Part shown: positions 42,879 through 51,658 of the stretch, one piece after another
How the letters are laid out: each line of letters opens with the position of its first letter
How positions within the stretch are numbered: the first letter of the stretch is position 1
Source: Rugamonas rubra
GTDB lineage: Bacteria; Pseudomonadota; Gammaproteobacteria; Burkholderiales; Burkholderiaceae_D
DNA length: 64,000 nt
Reading direction: 5' to 3'
Assembly (NCBI RefSeq): GCF_900114705.1
Contig: NZ_FOTW01000029.1
Coordinates: 28,781 to 92,780 of the forward strand
Translations under genes and position numbers: made by a program
The notes under the pieces: model-generated
Database searches by the model: none
What the model was told of the DNA's origin: nothing
The model's input: the letters and a program-made list of their open reading frames with translations, nothing else

Positions 42879-44731
42879 GGCGTTTCCGATAGGTCAAAAT
42901 TGGGCAGGGTGAGGCAGACGCTCAGGCCGACGCCGTCGTCGTTGGGGCGCGCCGACAGCGTGCCGCCGAACGACTCCATGATGCCCTTGCTGAGCGACAG
43001 GCCGAGGCCCAGGCCTTCCGCCTTGGTGGTGAAAAAAGGTTCGAATAGGCGCGCGAACTGCTCTGGTGCCAGACCGCAGCCGCGATCGCGCACGCACACC
43101 TGCCAGTCGCGCTCGCGGGCGCGCAGGGTGACGACGAGCGGCGTCTCGGCGGCGCCAGTGCAAGCCTCGGCGCCGGCGTCATCTGCGCCGCGTTGGGCGT
43201 CGAGCGCGTTCTTCAGCAGATTCAAGGCCACCTGCTGGATTTGCAGCGCGTCGCCCAGCACCGGCGCTGGCGCGTCGGCCTGCCAGTCCACCCGCGCCTG
43301 CGGATGGGCGGCGCGGAACAGCGCCACCGCCTCGTCCATGACTGCCGTCAGGTCGAGTTTCCGCCGCTCCGGCGCGCGCTTCTGCGCCAGCGCGCGCACC
43401 TTGCGCATGATGTCGGCGGCGCGCTCGCTTTGCGCGGCGATCTCGTTGGCGCCCTCCAGCAGCGGCGCCGTTTCGGTGCGGCCGGCGGCGATGCGGCGCG
43501 CCATGCCACGGGCGAAGTTGCCGATCGCCGCCAGCGGCTGGTTCAGTTCGTGGGCGATGGCGCTGGCCATCTCGCCGAGGATGGCCAGCCGCGCCGTGTG
43601 GTCCAGCGCCGCCTGGCGCGCCTGCGCCTCGTCGGCCATGCCGCGCTCGCGCTGCTGCGCGGCGAGCAGCTCGGCGCTGCGCTTGGCCACCAGCTGCTCG
43701 ACCCGCACCGTGTGCACTGCCCACAGCACCAGCAGGCCGAGCGCCAGCAACAGCAAACCCCAGTAGCGCCGCAGCGCCGTCTCGAAGGTCCACTGGCGCA
43801 GGTAGTCGTAGGGGCCGATGCGCAGCTCGCGGAACAGTTCGTCGACGCTGCCGTAGTCGCTCGGCACGGCCCAGCTGTAGCCGTCGGCCGTCGGCGCCAT
43901 GGTCAGCAGCGCCACCGCCACCTGGCGCGACAGGGCCGGCGCGGTGTGGCGCAGCGCGGCGAAGGGCCAGTCCGGATACAGCCGCGACGAGCTTTGGCAG
44001 GACGAGCCGGGGTGCGGCAGCGGCGCCAGCACGCGCAGCTCGCCGGCGCCCAGTTCGCCGCTGCGTATCATCTGTTCGAGCAGGCAGCTGCGCACGATAC
44101 CGGCGTCGGCGCGGCCGGCGCGCACCGCCAGCAAAATCTGCTGGGTGGGGAAGCCGTTGAACTGCAGGCGGTCCAGGTCGCGCTCGGGGTCGACGCCGGC
44201 GGCGAGCATTTCGCGTGCGGCGATCTGGTAGCCGCCAAAGGCCTCCGGCGCCACCGCCAGCACGTGTTTGCCGGCCAGGTCGGCCAAAGCTTGCAGGGCG
44301 GCGTCGCGCCGCACCACGATGGCCGAGCCGATCGCCAGTTGCGGCGAGGCCGACCACGGCGAGGCCAGCGTGGCGATGCGGCTGGCGCCGTCGTCCTGCT
44401 CCAGCGTGGCGTAGTGGCCGCTGCTGGTGATGATGAAGTCGACCGCGCGCGCCCGCACGGCGTGGGTCAGCCCGACCTGGTCGAAGTCGAGCAGCTCGAC
44501 GCTGCGGCCGGGCAGCCGCGTTTGCAGCCACAGGCGCAGGCGCGACCAGTCGCGCTGCACCGCCTCCGGCCCCTTGTAGGCCAGCACGCCGATGCGCACA
44601 GTTGTGTCGTCGCGCGCGCCGTTCTGCGGCTGGGCATGGGCCGGCAGGCCGAGCGCGAGCAGTGCGGCCAGCGTCAGCGACGCCAGCGTCGCCATGCGGC
44701 TAGAGCGGGCAGGGCGGCGCGCCGCGCGCAC
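42875..44731 (-). CDS. ttrS: sensor histidine kinase with periplasmic-binding domain, probably TtrS
   Basis: Membrane kinase that senses an anion through a PhnD-like periplasmic domain, as Salmonella TtrS does for tetrathionate. 618 residues from the GTG at 44731: Arg-rich n-region and signal peptide, binding-protein domain (RIGVLAYKGPEAVQRDW onward, about 40-310), one span (WGLLLLALGLLVLWAV), HisKA with HELNQP (the phospho-His) and HATPase with NLLKNALDA and GLGLGLSLSKG. The GTG overlaps the mutY stop (TAGTG); an ATG at 44695 is the alternative but leaves no basic n-region. Confidence 0.75.
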   Translation of the reverse strand: MRAARRPARSSRMATLASLTLAALLALGLPAHAQPQNGARDDTTVRIGVLAYKGPEAVQRDWSRLRLWLQTRLPGRSVELLDFDQVGLTHAVRARAVDFIITSSGHYATLEQDDGASRIATLASPWSASPQLAIGSAIVVRRDAALQALADLAGKHVLAVAPEAFGGYQIAAREMLAAGVDPERDLDRLQFNGFPTQQILLAVRAGRADAGIVRSCLLEQMIRSGELGAGELRVLAPLPHPGSSCQSSSRLYPDWPFAALRHTAPALSRQVAVALLTMAPTADGYSWAVPSDYGSVDELFRELRIGPYDYLRQWTFETALRRYWGLLLLALGLLVLWAVHTVRVEQLVAKRSAELLAAQQRERGMADEAQARQAALDHTARLAILGEMASAIAHELNQPLAAIGNFARGMARRIAAGRTETAPLLEGANEIAAQSERAADIMRKVRALAQKRAPERRKLDLTAVMDEAVALFRAAHPQARVDWQADAPAPVLGDALQIQQVALNLLKNALDAQRGADDAGAEACTGAAETPLVVTLRARERDWQVCVRDRGCGLAPEQFARLFEPFFTTKAEGLGLGLSLSKGIMESFGGTLSARPNDDGVGLSVCLTLPNFDLSETP

Positions 44732-45903
44732 TAGAAGGCCATGCGCGACTGCGCCGCCCCGGCGTCGCCGCACAATTCCAGTAGCAGTTTTTTGATCGGC
44801 GCCGGCAGCGGCGCCTCGGCGATGCGCGCGCCGTCGTACCAGACGTAGCCGGCCTCGCCGACCGCGTCGAGCCGGCGCGCCAGCGTGACGCGGTAGGGCG
44901 CGATGTGCAGCTTGTAGTGGGTGAACACGTGGGTGATCGGCGACAGCCGCTCGTGCGACTCCAGCTCGCCGAAGCGGGCCACCGCCATGCTCAGCGCGGC
45001 GTGGTCGGCCGGCGCAATGTTGCCGTCCTCGGCCAGCGTGTGGCCGTCCAGTTCCGGCAGCGACAGCAGGCCGCCCCAGATGCCGCTGTCGGGCCGCTGC
45101 TGCAGCAGCACCTGGCCGCGATCCATCAGCACCAGCATGGTGGCGTGCTTCTCCGGGCTGGCCTTCTTCGGCTTGCGCACCGGCAGATCCTTGACGCGGT
45201 CGGTGGCCAGCGCCACGCAGCGCGCCTGCAGCGGACAGCGGCCGCAGTCCGGGCTGCTGCGCGTGCACAGCGTGGCGCCCAGGTCCATCAGGCCCTGCGT
45301 GTACGACTCGATGCCCTGCTCGGGCAGCAGCGCCTCGGCGCGCCGCCACAGCGCCTCCTCGACCTTTTTCTCGCCGGGGTAGGCGGCGATGCCGAAGCTG
45401 CGCGCGAAGACGCGCTTGACGTTGCCGTCCAGGATGGCGGCGCGCGTGCCGTTGGCGAAGGCGGTGATGGCCGCCGCCGTCGAGCGGCCGATGCCGGGCA
45501 GGTCGGCCAGCAGCGCCTGCTCGACCGGGAACACGCCGTCGTACTCGGCCACCACGCGTTGCGCGCACTTGTGCAGGTTGCGCGCGCGGGTGTAGTAGCC
45601 CAGGCCGCTCCACTGCGCCATCACGTCCTCGACCGGCGCGGCGGCCAGGTCGCGCAGCGTGGGGAAGCGTTCGAGGAAGCGGGCGTAGTAGCCCAGCACG
45701 GCGGCCACCTGGGTTTGCTGCAGCATGATCTCGGACAGCCAGATCAGGTAGGCGTCGCGGGTGTTCTGCCACGGTAGCACATGGCGGCCGTGCTGCTGTT
45801 GCCAGCCGATGACGGCGGCGGAAAAACTCGGGTCGATCAAATCTTCTTCCGGCGCCGCGCCCGGGACCATGCCCGGGCTTGGCGAGTGCTGCTGACGCTT
45901 CAT
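44731..45903 (-). CDS. mutY: A/G-specific adenine glycosylase
   Basis: Removes adenine mispaired with 8-oxoguanine. 390 residues. Catalytic Glu58 in SEIMLQQTQV, HhH loop LPGIGRSTA, catalytic Asp in ILDGNVKRV, and the 4Fe-4S loop CTRSSPDCGRCPLQARC. A C-terminal NUDT-like domain (MLVLMDRGQVLLQQRPDSG) recognises the 8-oxoG. AAGGAA lies five bases before the ATG at 45903. mutM lies 2 kb upstream on the same strand, so both arms of the GO repair system cluster around the GTPase gene. Confidence 0.96.
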   Translation of the reverse strand: MKRQQHSPSPGMVPGAAPEEDLIDPSFSAAVIGWQQQHGRHVLPWQNTRDAYLIWLSEIMLQQTQVAAVLGYYARFLERFPTLRDLAAAPVEDVMAQWSGLGYYTRARNLHKCAQRVVAEYDGVFPVEQALLADLPGIGRSTAAAITAFANGTRAAILDGNVKRVFARSFGIAAYPGEKKVEEALWRRAEALLPEQGIESYTQGLMDLGATLCTRSSPDCGRCPLQARCVALATDRVKDLPVRKPKKASPEKHATMLVLMDRGQVLLQQRPDSGIWGGLLSLPELDGHTLAEDGNIAPADHAALSMAVARFGELESHERLSPITHVFTHYKLHIAPYRVTLARRLDAVGEAGYVWYDGARIAEAPLPAPIKKLLLELCGDAGAAQSRMAF

Positions 45904-46007
45904 GCCGTTCCTTGTGTTCTTGTGTGCGCTATCTATGTGCGTTACATGTGTTCTGGATGTGCGCTGAGTGTGCGCTGAGTGTGTGTAAACCGTGCGCCAT
46001 GTCCGCC

Positions 46008-47945
46008 TTAGGCCGCCGCGTCGAGCGCGACGAATTCGGCCTTGACGGCGCTGTTGATGGCGCCGGCCAGCTCGCCCAGCCGCGCCCGCTGCTCGTCGAG
46101 CGTGCGCTGGCTGGCCTCGAAGGCGTCGATCTTCTGCTCCAGGCTGTCGGTGGCGTCGTGGATGCGCTGGATCGAGGCCTGGCGGTGCTTCAGTTGGTCC
46201 TTGTGCTGGCGGATCTGCGCCTCCAGCGGCGCCATGATGACGCGCAACCAGGCGTCGGCGTCGTCGTTGGCGGCCTTGAAGCAGCCGCGCACGCGCGAGG
46301 CGATGGTGTCGAAGAACTTCTCCATCACCACCACGCGGCTGGTGGTGAGCAGCGTGGCCGTGCCGAACTGCTTGAAGTAGACCGCCTCGATGCCGCCGAT
46401 CTCCTCGCGGTAGCGCTGCAGCGAGAACGGCATCGGCAGCGCCAGCGACAGGCCGTGCTCGTTGGAGAAGCGGCGGTACATCACGCCCATCATCTCGGCG
46501 ATCTCCACCGTCTTGCGGTCGGAGGCGTCGAGGTTGGCGCGCACCCGCTCGAAGTACTGGCGCATCGCCTCGCGCACGCCGATGAAGAAGCGGCTGCGCT
46601 GCATCTGCTCGCGCACCTGGTCGATGTCGTCGCGCACGATGTCCATGCCCAGGCTGGTGTACAACTCGGTCGACAGGCGGGTGAACACGGCGCGCGTGGC
46701 CTGCAGCTTGAACAGGCTGGCGTCGAACTCCTTCTTCTCGACCTCGATGCGGCGCATCATGTGGGCGATCACGTTCTGGTTCTTGCCGCGCAGGCTTTTC
46801 AGCTCGTGCAGCTGCTCGACCACGCCGCGCGTGCGCGCCGCCAGCAGCGACTGCTGGGCGCCGCCCAAGGCCTGCAGGTCGGCCGCCAGCTGCTGGCGGA
46901 TCAGCTCCTTCTTGGCCGGGATCAGCTGGTTGAACAGCGCGCCCTCCAGCGCGTGCAGGCGGCTGCGCGCCTGCAGCGCGACGTCGCGCGTGATCTTGCC
47001 CACCAGCGCCTTCTGCGCCGACACCGGGAACACCTGGCCCGGCTCGAGCGCCAGCATGTGCGCCACGCTGGCCTGCTGGCGGTCGATCTCCTGGTTGATC
47101 TCGTCCTCGCTGCGCAGCTCGTCCCACATGCTGTCGATCTTGTTGAGCACCACCAGGCGGCCCGGCCCGGCGCCGATGTGGTTGCGCCAGACCTCGATGT
47201 CGCTCTTGGTCACGCCGGTGTCGGCGGCCAGGATGAACAGCACGGCGTGGGCGTTGGGCAGCAGGTTCAAGGTCAGCTCGGGCTCGGTGCCGATGGCGTT
47301 CAGGCCCGGCGTGTCGAGGATCACCAGGCCATGCTTGAGCAGCGGGTGGGGGAAGTTGATGATGGCGTGGCGCCACAGCGAGATCTCCACCCGGCCGGCG
47401 GCGTCCTGGGTGACGGCGGCGTCCGGGTCGCTGTCGTCGTACAGGCCGTAGCCGCGCGCCTCGTCGACGCTGGCCAGGCGGGTGCGGCAGACCTCCTTGA
47501 GCACCTCGTGCATGTCGGCGCCGGCCTCCAGGTTCAGCGGCAGGGTGGTCCAGGCGGCCGGATTGTCGCGGTAGTCGCTGGTCGACAAATTGTCGGCCCG
47601 CGTTTCGATCGGCAGCAGGCGGATCGACGGCGGGAACGCCGGGTCGTACAGCAGCTCGGTCGGGCACATGGTGGTGCGCCCGGCCGCCGAGGGCAGGATG
47701 CGCTGGCCGTAGTCGGCGAAGAAGATGGCGTTGATCAGCTCGGACTTGCCGCGCGAGAACTCGGCGACGAAGGCCACCGACAGCTTGTCGTCGGCCAGCC
47801 GGGCCAGCGTGCGGGCGAGGCGCTGCTCGGTGGCGGCGTCGGCCAGCCCGGCCTCGAGCACCCAGGCCTGGTAGTTGCGCAGGGCCGTGGCGAGGCCCTG
47901 GCGCCAGGCGCCGTACTGTTCGATATCGCGCATCATCATGCTCAC
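46008..47945 (-). CDS. dynamin-like GTPase
   Basis: A 645-residue bacterial dynamin-like protein. The P-loop is FSRGKSELIN (degenerate, no first Gly), G3 is DTPG, and G4 is NKID. After the G domain (up to about 330) come long helices (LHELKSLRGKNQNVIAHMM, RIEVEKKEF) of the stalk type. No membrane span. GTG at 47945 has GGAG five bases upstream; an ATG at 47939 is next. It lies between mutM and mutY, all on the minus strand. Bacterial dynamins act in membrane remodelling or phage/stress response; which applies here cannot be told. Confidence 0.85.
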   Translation of the reverse strand: MSMMMRDIEQYGAWRQGLATALRNYQAWVLEAGLADAATEQRLARTLARLADDKLSVAFVAEFSRGKSELINAIFFADYGQRILPSAAGRTTMCPTELLYDPAFPPSIRLLPIETRADNLSTSDYRDNPAAWTTLPLNLEAGADMHEVLKEVCRTRLASVDEARGYGLYDDSDPDAAVTQDAAGRVEISLWRHAIINFPHPLLKHGLVILDTPGLNAIGTEPELTLNLLPNAHAVLFILAADTGVTKSDIEVWRNHIGAGPGRLVVLNKIDSMWDELRSEDEINQEIDRQQASVAHMLALEPGQVFPVSAQKALVGKITRDVALQARSRLHALEGALFNQLIPAKKELIRQQLAADLQALGGAQQSLLAARTRGVVEQLHELKSLRGKNQNVIAHMMRRIEVEKKEFDASLFKLQATRAVFTRLSTELYTSLGMDIVRDDIDQVREQMQRSRFFIGVREAMRQYFERVRANLDASDRKTVEIAEMMGVMYRRFSNEHGLSLALPMPFSLQRYREEIGGIEAVYFKQFGTATLLTTSRVVVMEKFFDTIASRVRGCFKAANDDADAWLRVIMAPLEAQIRQHKDQLKHRQASIQRIHDATDSLEQKIDAFEASQRTLDEQRARLGELAGAINSAVKAEFVALDAAA

Positions 47946-47973
47946 TTGGTCTCCACCCGGCCGGCCGGCGCCG

Positions 47974-48807
47974 TCATTTTTGACAATTCACACAATAGAA
48001 GGTCGAACGCTGCCCCTGTTTGATCTGGCGCACCGGCGCGCCGCAGACGCGGCAGGGCACGCCTGCACGATCATAGACGAAATACGATTGCTGGAAGTAA
48101 CCGGACTGGCCGTTGACGCTGATAAAGTCGCGCAAGGTGCTGCCGCCCTGCACGATGGCCTCGGCCAGCACGGCGCGGATCGCCTGGGCCAGCTTGTCGT
48201 AGCGCGCCAGGCTGATGCGCCCGGCCGCCGTCTTCGGATTGATGCCGGCGCGAAACAGGCTTTCCGAGGCGTAAATATTGCCCACGCCGACGACGATGTC
48301 GCCCGCCATCAGCGCCAGCTTGACGGTGGTGTTGCGCCCGCGCGTGCGCTGGTGCAGCAGCTGGCCGGAAAAGCCGTCCTCGAGCGGCTCGACGCCCAGG
48401 CCGCGCAGCAGCGCGTGGTCGGCCAGCGCGCCGTCGGCGTTGGCGTGCCACAGCACGGCGCCGAAGCGGCGCGGGTCGGTCATGCGCAGCACCTGCGGGC
48501 CGTCCGCGCCGGCCATCACCAGGTCGAAGTGGTCGTGCTTCTGCGCCGCCACCCCGCAGGGCAGGATGCGCAGGTGGCCGGACATGCCCAGGTGGACGAT
48601 CAGCGTGCCGTGGGCGAAGTGGATCAGCAGGTATTTGCCGCGCCGCCCCGTCAAGCCGACCGTGTGGCCGGGCAGCGCCTGCGGCAGGTCGGCCGGGAAG
48701 GGCCAGCGCAGGCCGCTGCGGCGCAGCACCACCGCCTGCACGGCGCGGCCCTCGAGGTAGGGCGCGACGCCGCGCCGGGTGACTTCAACTTCTGGCAGTT
48801 CTGGCAT
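47974..48807 (-). CDS. mutM: formamidopyrimidine-DNA glycosylase
   Basis: Removes 8-oxoguanine and ring-opened purines from DNA. 277 residues, normal length. N-terminal MPELPEVE gives the catalytic Pro and Glu; VGNIYASE, the H2TH region and the zinc finger CRVCGAPVRQIKQGQRSTFYC with CVNC (C-x2-C-x16-C-x2-C) complete the family. Also called fpg. 28 bases before the dynamin-like gene; opposite to the TPR lipoprotein. Confidence 0.97.
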   Translation of the reverse strand: MPELPEVEVTRRGVAPYLEGRAVQAVVLRRSGLRWPFPADLPQALPGHTVGLTGRRGKYLLIHFAHGTLIVHLGMSGHLRILPCGVAAQKHDHFDLVMAGADGPQVLRMTDPRRFGAVLWHANADGALADHALLRGLGVEPLEDGFSGQLLHQRTRGRNTTVKLALMAGDIVVGVGNIYASESLFRAGINPKTAAGRISLARYDKLAQAIRAVLAEAIVQGGSTLRDFISVNGQSGYFQQSYFVYDRAGVPCRVCGAPVRQIKQGQRSTFYCVNCQK

Positions 48808-48954
48808 CTGGATGGCAAATCACGTGAAAAGTGGAGGGCGACGGCGTAGCTGGACGGAATATTTGGTTACACTACGAGCATTCGGCTTTACATGCGAAGG
48901 GCGTAGAATCTGCCGTTAGCCCGACCATGCCGCCAGACTTGCCAGGACCATCCT

Positions 48955-50754
48955 TTGAAAAACGCATTCGCCATTGTAACCCTCTCCGCTTTGCTGTCGG
49001 CCTGCGCCGTCGGCCCGCAACGGCCGGCCGACGCGCCGCCCGCCGTCGAGCCGGTGGAGAGCGTCGAGGCCGCCGCAGCCGCCGAGGCCGCCAAGCTGGC
49101 GGCCGAGCCGCCGGCGCCGGCGGTCGAGCCGCTGCCCGGCGTCGAGCTGACCAGCGACCTGCTCTACAAGTTGACCAAGGCCGAGCTGGAGTTCAAGCGC
49201 GGCCAGTGGCAGGGCCCCTACATCACCCTGATGGCGCTGGCCCAGCAGACCCGCGACCCGCGCCTGGCGCGCCGCGCCGCCGAGATGGCGCTGGCCGCCA
49301 AGCAGGGCGGCGAGGCGCTGGCGGCGATCCGCCTGTGGCGCCAGCTGGCGCCCGACTCCGAAGACGCGGTGCAGTACTTCCTCGGCTTCGCCGTGCTCGG
49401 CGACGACCTGAGCGAGGCCGAGCAAATCTTCAGCCAGCGCCTGCAGGCCAGCGCGCCGGCCGCGCGCGGCCTGGCCATGTTCCAGATGCAGCAGTTCCTG
49501 CTGCGCGCCAAGGACAAGGGCGCCGCCTTCGCCCTGCTCGACCGCGTGCTGCAACCCTACGGCGCGACGCTGGAGGCGCACCTGGTGCTGGCGCAGAGCG
49601 CCTACAGCATCGGCGACGCCGCCCGCTCGCGGCTGGAGGCGGCCGAGGCGCTGCGGCTCAGGCCGGAGTCCGAGCTGGCCGTGCTGACGGTGGCCCAGGT
49701 CTCGCCCGACATCGACAGCGCGTCCAAGATCCTCACCGGCTTCCTCGAGCGCCACCCGCAGGCGCGCGAGGTGCGCGCCGCCTACGCCCGCATCCTGGTC
49801 GACAACAAGCAATACCTGCCGGCGCGCAAGGAGTTCCTGTTCCTGCTGAAGGAGCAGCCGGACAACCTGGCCACGCTGTACGCGCTGGGCGTGACCTCGA
49901 TGCAGAGCAACGACGTGGCCGGCGCCGAGGACTACTTCAAGCGCTTCATCGGCGTGCTGGGCGACCGTCCCGGCGACGAGCGCGACCCCTCCAAGGTGCT
50001 GCTGATCCTGGCCCAGATCGCCGAGGAGCGCGGCGACTTCGACGCCGCCACCGGCTGGCTCGACAAGATCGAAAGCGGCGACGCCCGGCTCTACCTGACG
50101 GCCCGCCTGAAGCGCGCCCAGCTGACCGCGCGCAAGGGCGAGATCGACGACGCCCGCAAGCAGCTGGCCGAGCTGAACACCGCGGACCCGGCCGAGCAGG
50201 CGCAGATCGTCCAGGCCGACGCGCAGATCCTGCGCGACGCCGGCGACACCCGCACCGCCTTCGTGGTGCTGGAGAACGCCCTCAAGCGCTTCCCCGGCCA
50301 CGCCGACCTGCTGTACGACCACGCCCTGGCGGCCGAGAAGCTGGGCCGGCTCGACGTGATGGAGGCCAGCCTGCGCCAGGTGATCGCCGCCGCGCCGGAC
50401 AACCACCACGCCTACAACGCGCTGGGCTACTCGCTGGCCGAGCGCAACGTCCGCCTCGACGAGGCCTACGCGTTGATCGAGAAGGCGCTGCAGATGGCGC
50501 CGACCGACCCCTTCATCATGGACAGCATGGGCTGGGTGCAGTTCCGCCTGGGCCACCTCGACCTGGCCGAGGAGCTGCTGCGCCGCGCCTACGGCCTGCG
50601 CAGCGACCCGGAGATCGCCGTGCACCTGGGCGAGGTGCTGTGGACCAAGGGCGACAAGGGCGGCGCGCACAAGCTGTGGCAGGAGGCGCACAGCAAGGAC
50701 CCGAAGAACGACGCCCTCAAGAGCACGCTGGCGCGCCTCAACACCAGCCTGTGA
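48955..50754 (+). CDS. TPR-repeat lipoprotein
   Basis: A 599-residue outer-membrane lipoprotein with many TPR helices. Lipobox LLSAC (MKNAFAIVTLSALLSACAV) and then an Ala/Glu/Pro-rich linker. TPR-like pairs run from about residue 70 to the end; the last repeats (NALGYSLAERNVRLDEAYAL, MDSMGWVQFRLGHLDLAEEL) are the most regular. TTG start at 48955 with AGGA seven bases upstream; no ATG fits. In many betaproteobacteria this gene lies directly before lolB, which suggests a role in envelope biogenesis, but no activity is known to me. Confidence 0.88.
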   Translation: MKNAFAIVTLSALLSACAVGPQRPADAPPAVEPVESVEAAAAAEAAKLAAEPPAPAVEPLPGVELTSDLLYKLTKAELEFKRGQWQGPYITLMALAQQTRDPRLARRAAEMALAAKQGGEALAAIRLWRQLAPDSEDAVQYFLGFAVLGDDLSEAEQIFSQRLQASAPAARGLAMFQMQQFLLRAKDKGAAFALLDRVLQPYGATLEAHLVLAQSAYSIGDAARSRLEAAEALRLRPESELAVLTVAQVSPDIDSASKILTGFLERHPQAREVRAAYARILVDNKQYLPARKEFLFLLKEQPDNLATLYALGVTSMQSNDVAGAEDYFKRFIGVLGDRPGDERDPSKVLLILAQIAEERGDFDAATGWLDKIESGDARLYLTARLKRAQLTARKGEIDDARKQLAELNTADPAEQAQIVQADAQILRDAGDTRTAFVVLENALKRFPGHADLLYDHALAAEKLGRLDVMEASLRQVIAAAPDNHHAYNALGYSLAERNVRLDEAYALIEKALQMAPTDPFIMDSMGWVQFRLGHLDLAEELLRRAYGLRSDPEIAVHLGEVLWTKGDKGGAHKLWQEAHSKDPKNDALKSTLARLNTSL

Positions 50755-50792
50755 TAGCTTCCTAGCTTCGTAACTTCGGGGTCCGTAGCTTC

Positions 50793-50877
50793 GGGGTCAG
50801 TGCCGACATTCGGACACGGGCTCAAGTATTGATCCGGTCGGGCAAGCAAAAAATGTCCGAATGTCGGCACTGACCCC
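50793..50877. repeat. REP-like inverted repeat with 24-base perfect arms
   Basis: Left arm 50793-50816 and right arm 50854-50877 are exact reverse complements and begin GGGGTCAGTGCC / end GGCACTGACCCC, with a 37-base loop. Shares the GGGTCAG core with the repeats at 7107 and 55424. It is preceded by a partial duplicate CTTCGGGGTC. Lies between the TPR gene and lolB. Confidence 0.8.
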
Positions 50878-50921
50878 GCCTGACGCCTTCGCCGGCCCAC
50901 CGCTCACTTTTTTCTATTTCC

Positions 50922-51533
50922 ATGTCGATACGCTCAACCATTTCCCCGCTGTCCACCGCGCTGCTGTGCTGCGCACTGCTGAGCAGCTGCGCCACGCTGT
51001 CGGCGCCGCCGTCGGGCGCGCCGGTGGCGGCCTACCGCGCCACGCTGGAGCTGGGCGGTCGCCTGTCGGTCAACTACAGCCGCGACGGCAAGCCGGAGTC
51101 GCTGTCGGGCAAGTTCAACTGGACGCAGACGCCGCAGCGGGTCGACGTCAGCCTGGCCTCGCCGCTCGGCCAGATCATCGCCGCCATCAGCGTCACGCCC
51201 GGCCAGGCCACGCTGACCGAGGCCGGCAAGCCGCCGCGCACGGCCGCCGACATTGACAGCCTGAGCGCGCAGGCGCTGGGCTGGGAGCTGCCGGTGTCCG
51301 GCCTGCGCGACTGGCTGCAGGGCTACGCCACCGCCGCCGACGGCAGCCGCTTCGTCGCCAGCCCGGTACACGACACCGTCACCACGCGCGACGGCTGGCG
51401 CCTGCGCTACGTCTCGTGGCAGGAGGAGGGCGGCGCGCCGTCGCGGCCCAAGCGCATCGACGTCGAGCGCCTGGCCGGCGGCCAGGTCGACGAGATGGCG
51501 ATCCGCATCGTCATCGACGAGCCGGCGCCCTGA
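50922..51533 (+). CDS. lolB: outer-membrane lipoprotein receptor LolB
   Basis: Accepts lipoproteins from LolA and inserts them in the outer membrane. 203 residues; lipobox LSSC (ALLCCALLSSCATL). The GGRLSVNY strand and the FNWTQTPQRVDVSLASPLG half-barrel match the family, as does GWELPVSGLRDWL. Directly upstream of ispE, the usual betaproteobacterial order. Confidence 0.94.
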   Translation: MSIRSTISPLSTALLCCALLSSCATLSAPPSGAPVAAYRATLELGGRLSVNYSRDGKPESLSGKFNWTQTPQRVDVSLASPLGQIIAAISVTPGQATLTEAGKPPRTAADIDSLSAQALGWELPVSGLRDWLQGYATAADGSRFVASPVHDTVTTRDGWRLRYVSWQEEGGAPSRPKRIDVERLAGGQVDEMAIRIVIDEPAP

Positions 51534-51588
51534 GGCGCCGGCCCGGCCGCATCCGTCGCGCGAGCGCGGCCGCAGCCGCGCACGCTAC

Positions 51589-51643
51589 CGCACACCCGCA
51601 CACCCGCAACCGCAACCGCAACCACACACGCCACCGCCACCGC
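51589..51643. repeat. short C/A-rich tandem repeats before ispE
   Basis: CGCACACC is repeated, followed by three CGCAAC units and CCACCG units, in the 125 bases between lolB and ispE. A slipped-strand array; no known role. Confidence 0.6.
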
Positions 51644-51658
51644 ACGAGAAACCCCGTC

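Noticed and set aside
42037..42897. Minus-strand frame overlapping ttrR in another phase
   Set aside because: Arg-rich translation out of phase with the receiver and helix-turn-helix domains of ttrR; no ribosome site.
45915..46000. TGTGCGCT-like repeats between mutY and the GTPase gene
   Set aside because: Short degenerate units without regular spacing; not a CRISPR or iteron array.
45904..47667. Upstream extension of the mutY frame
   Set aside because: Runs out of phase through the dynamin gene; the ATG at 45903 has AAGGAA upstream and fits the MutY start.
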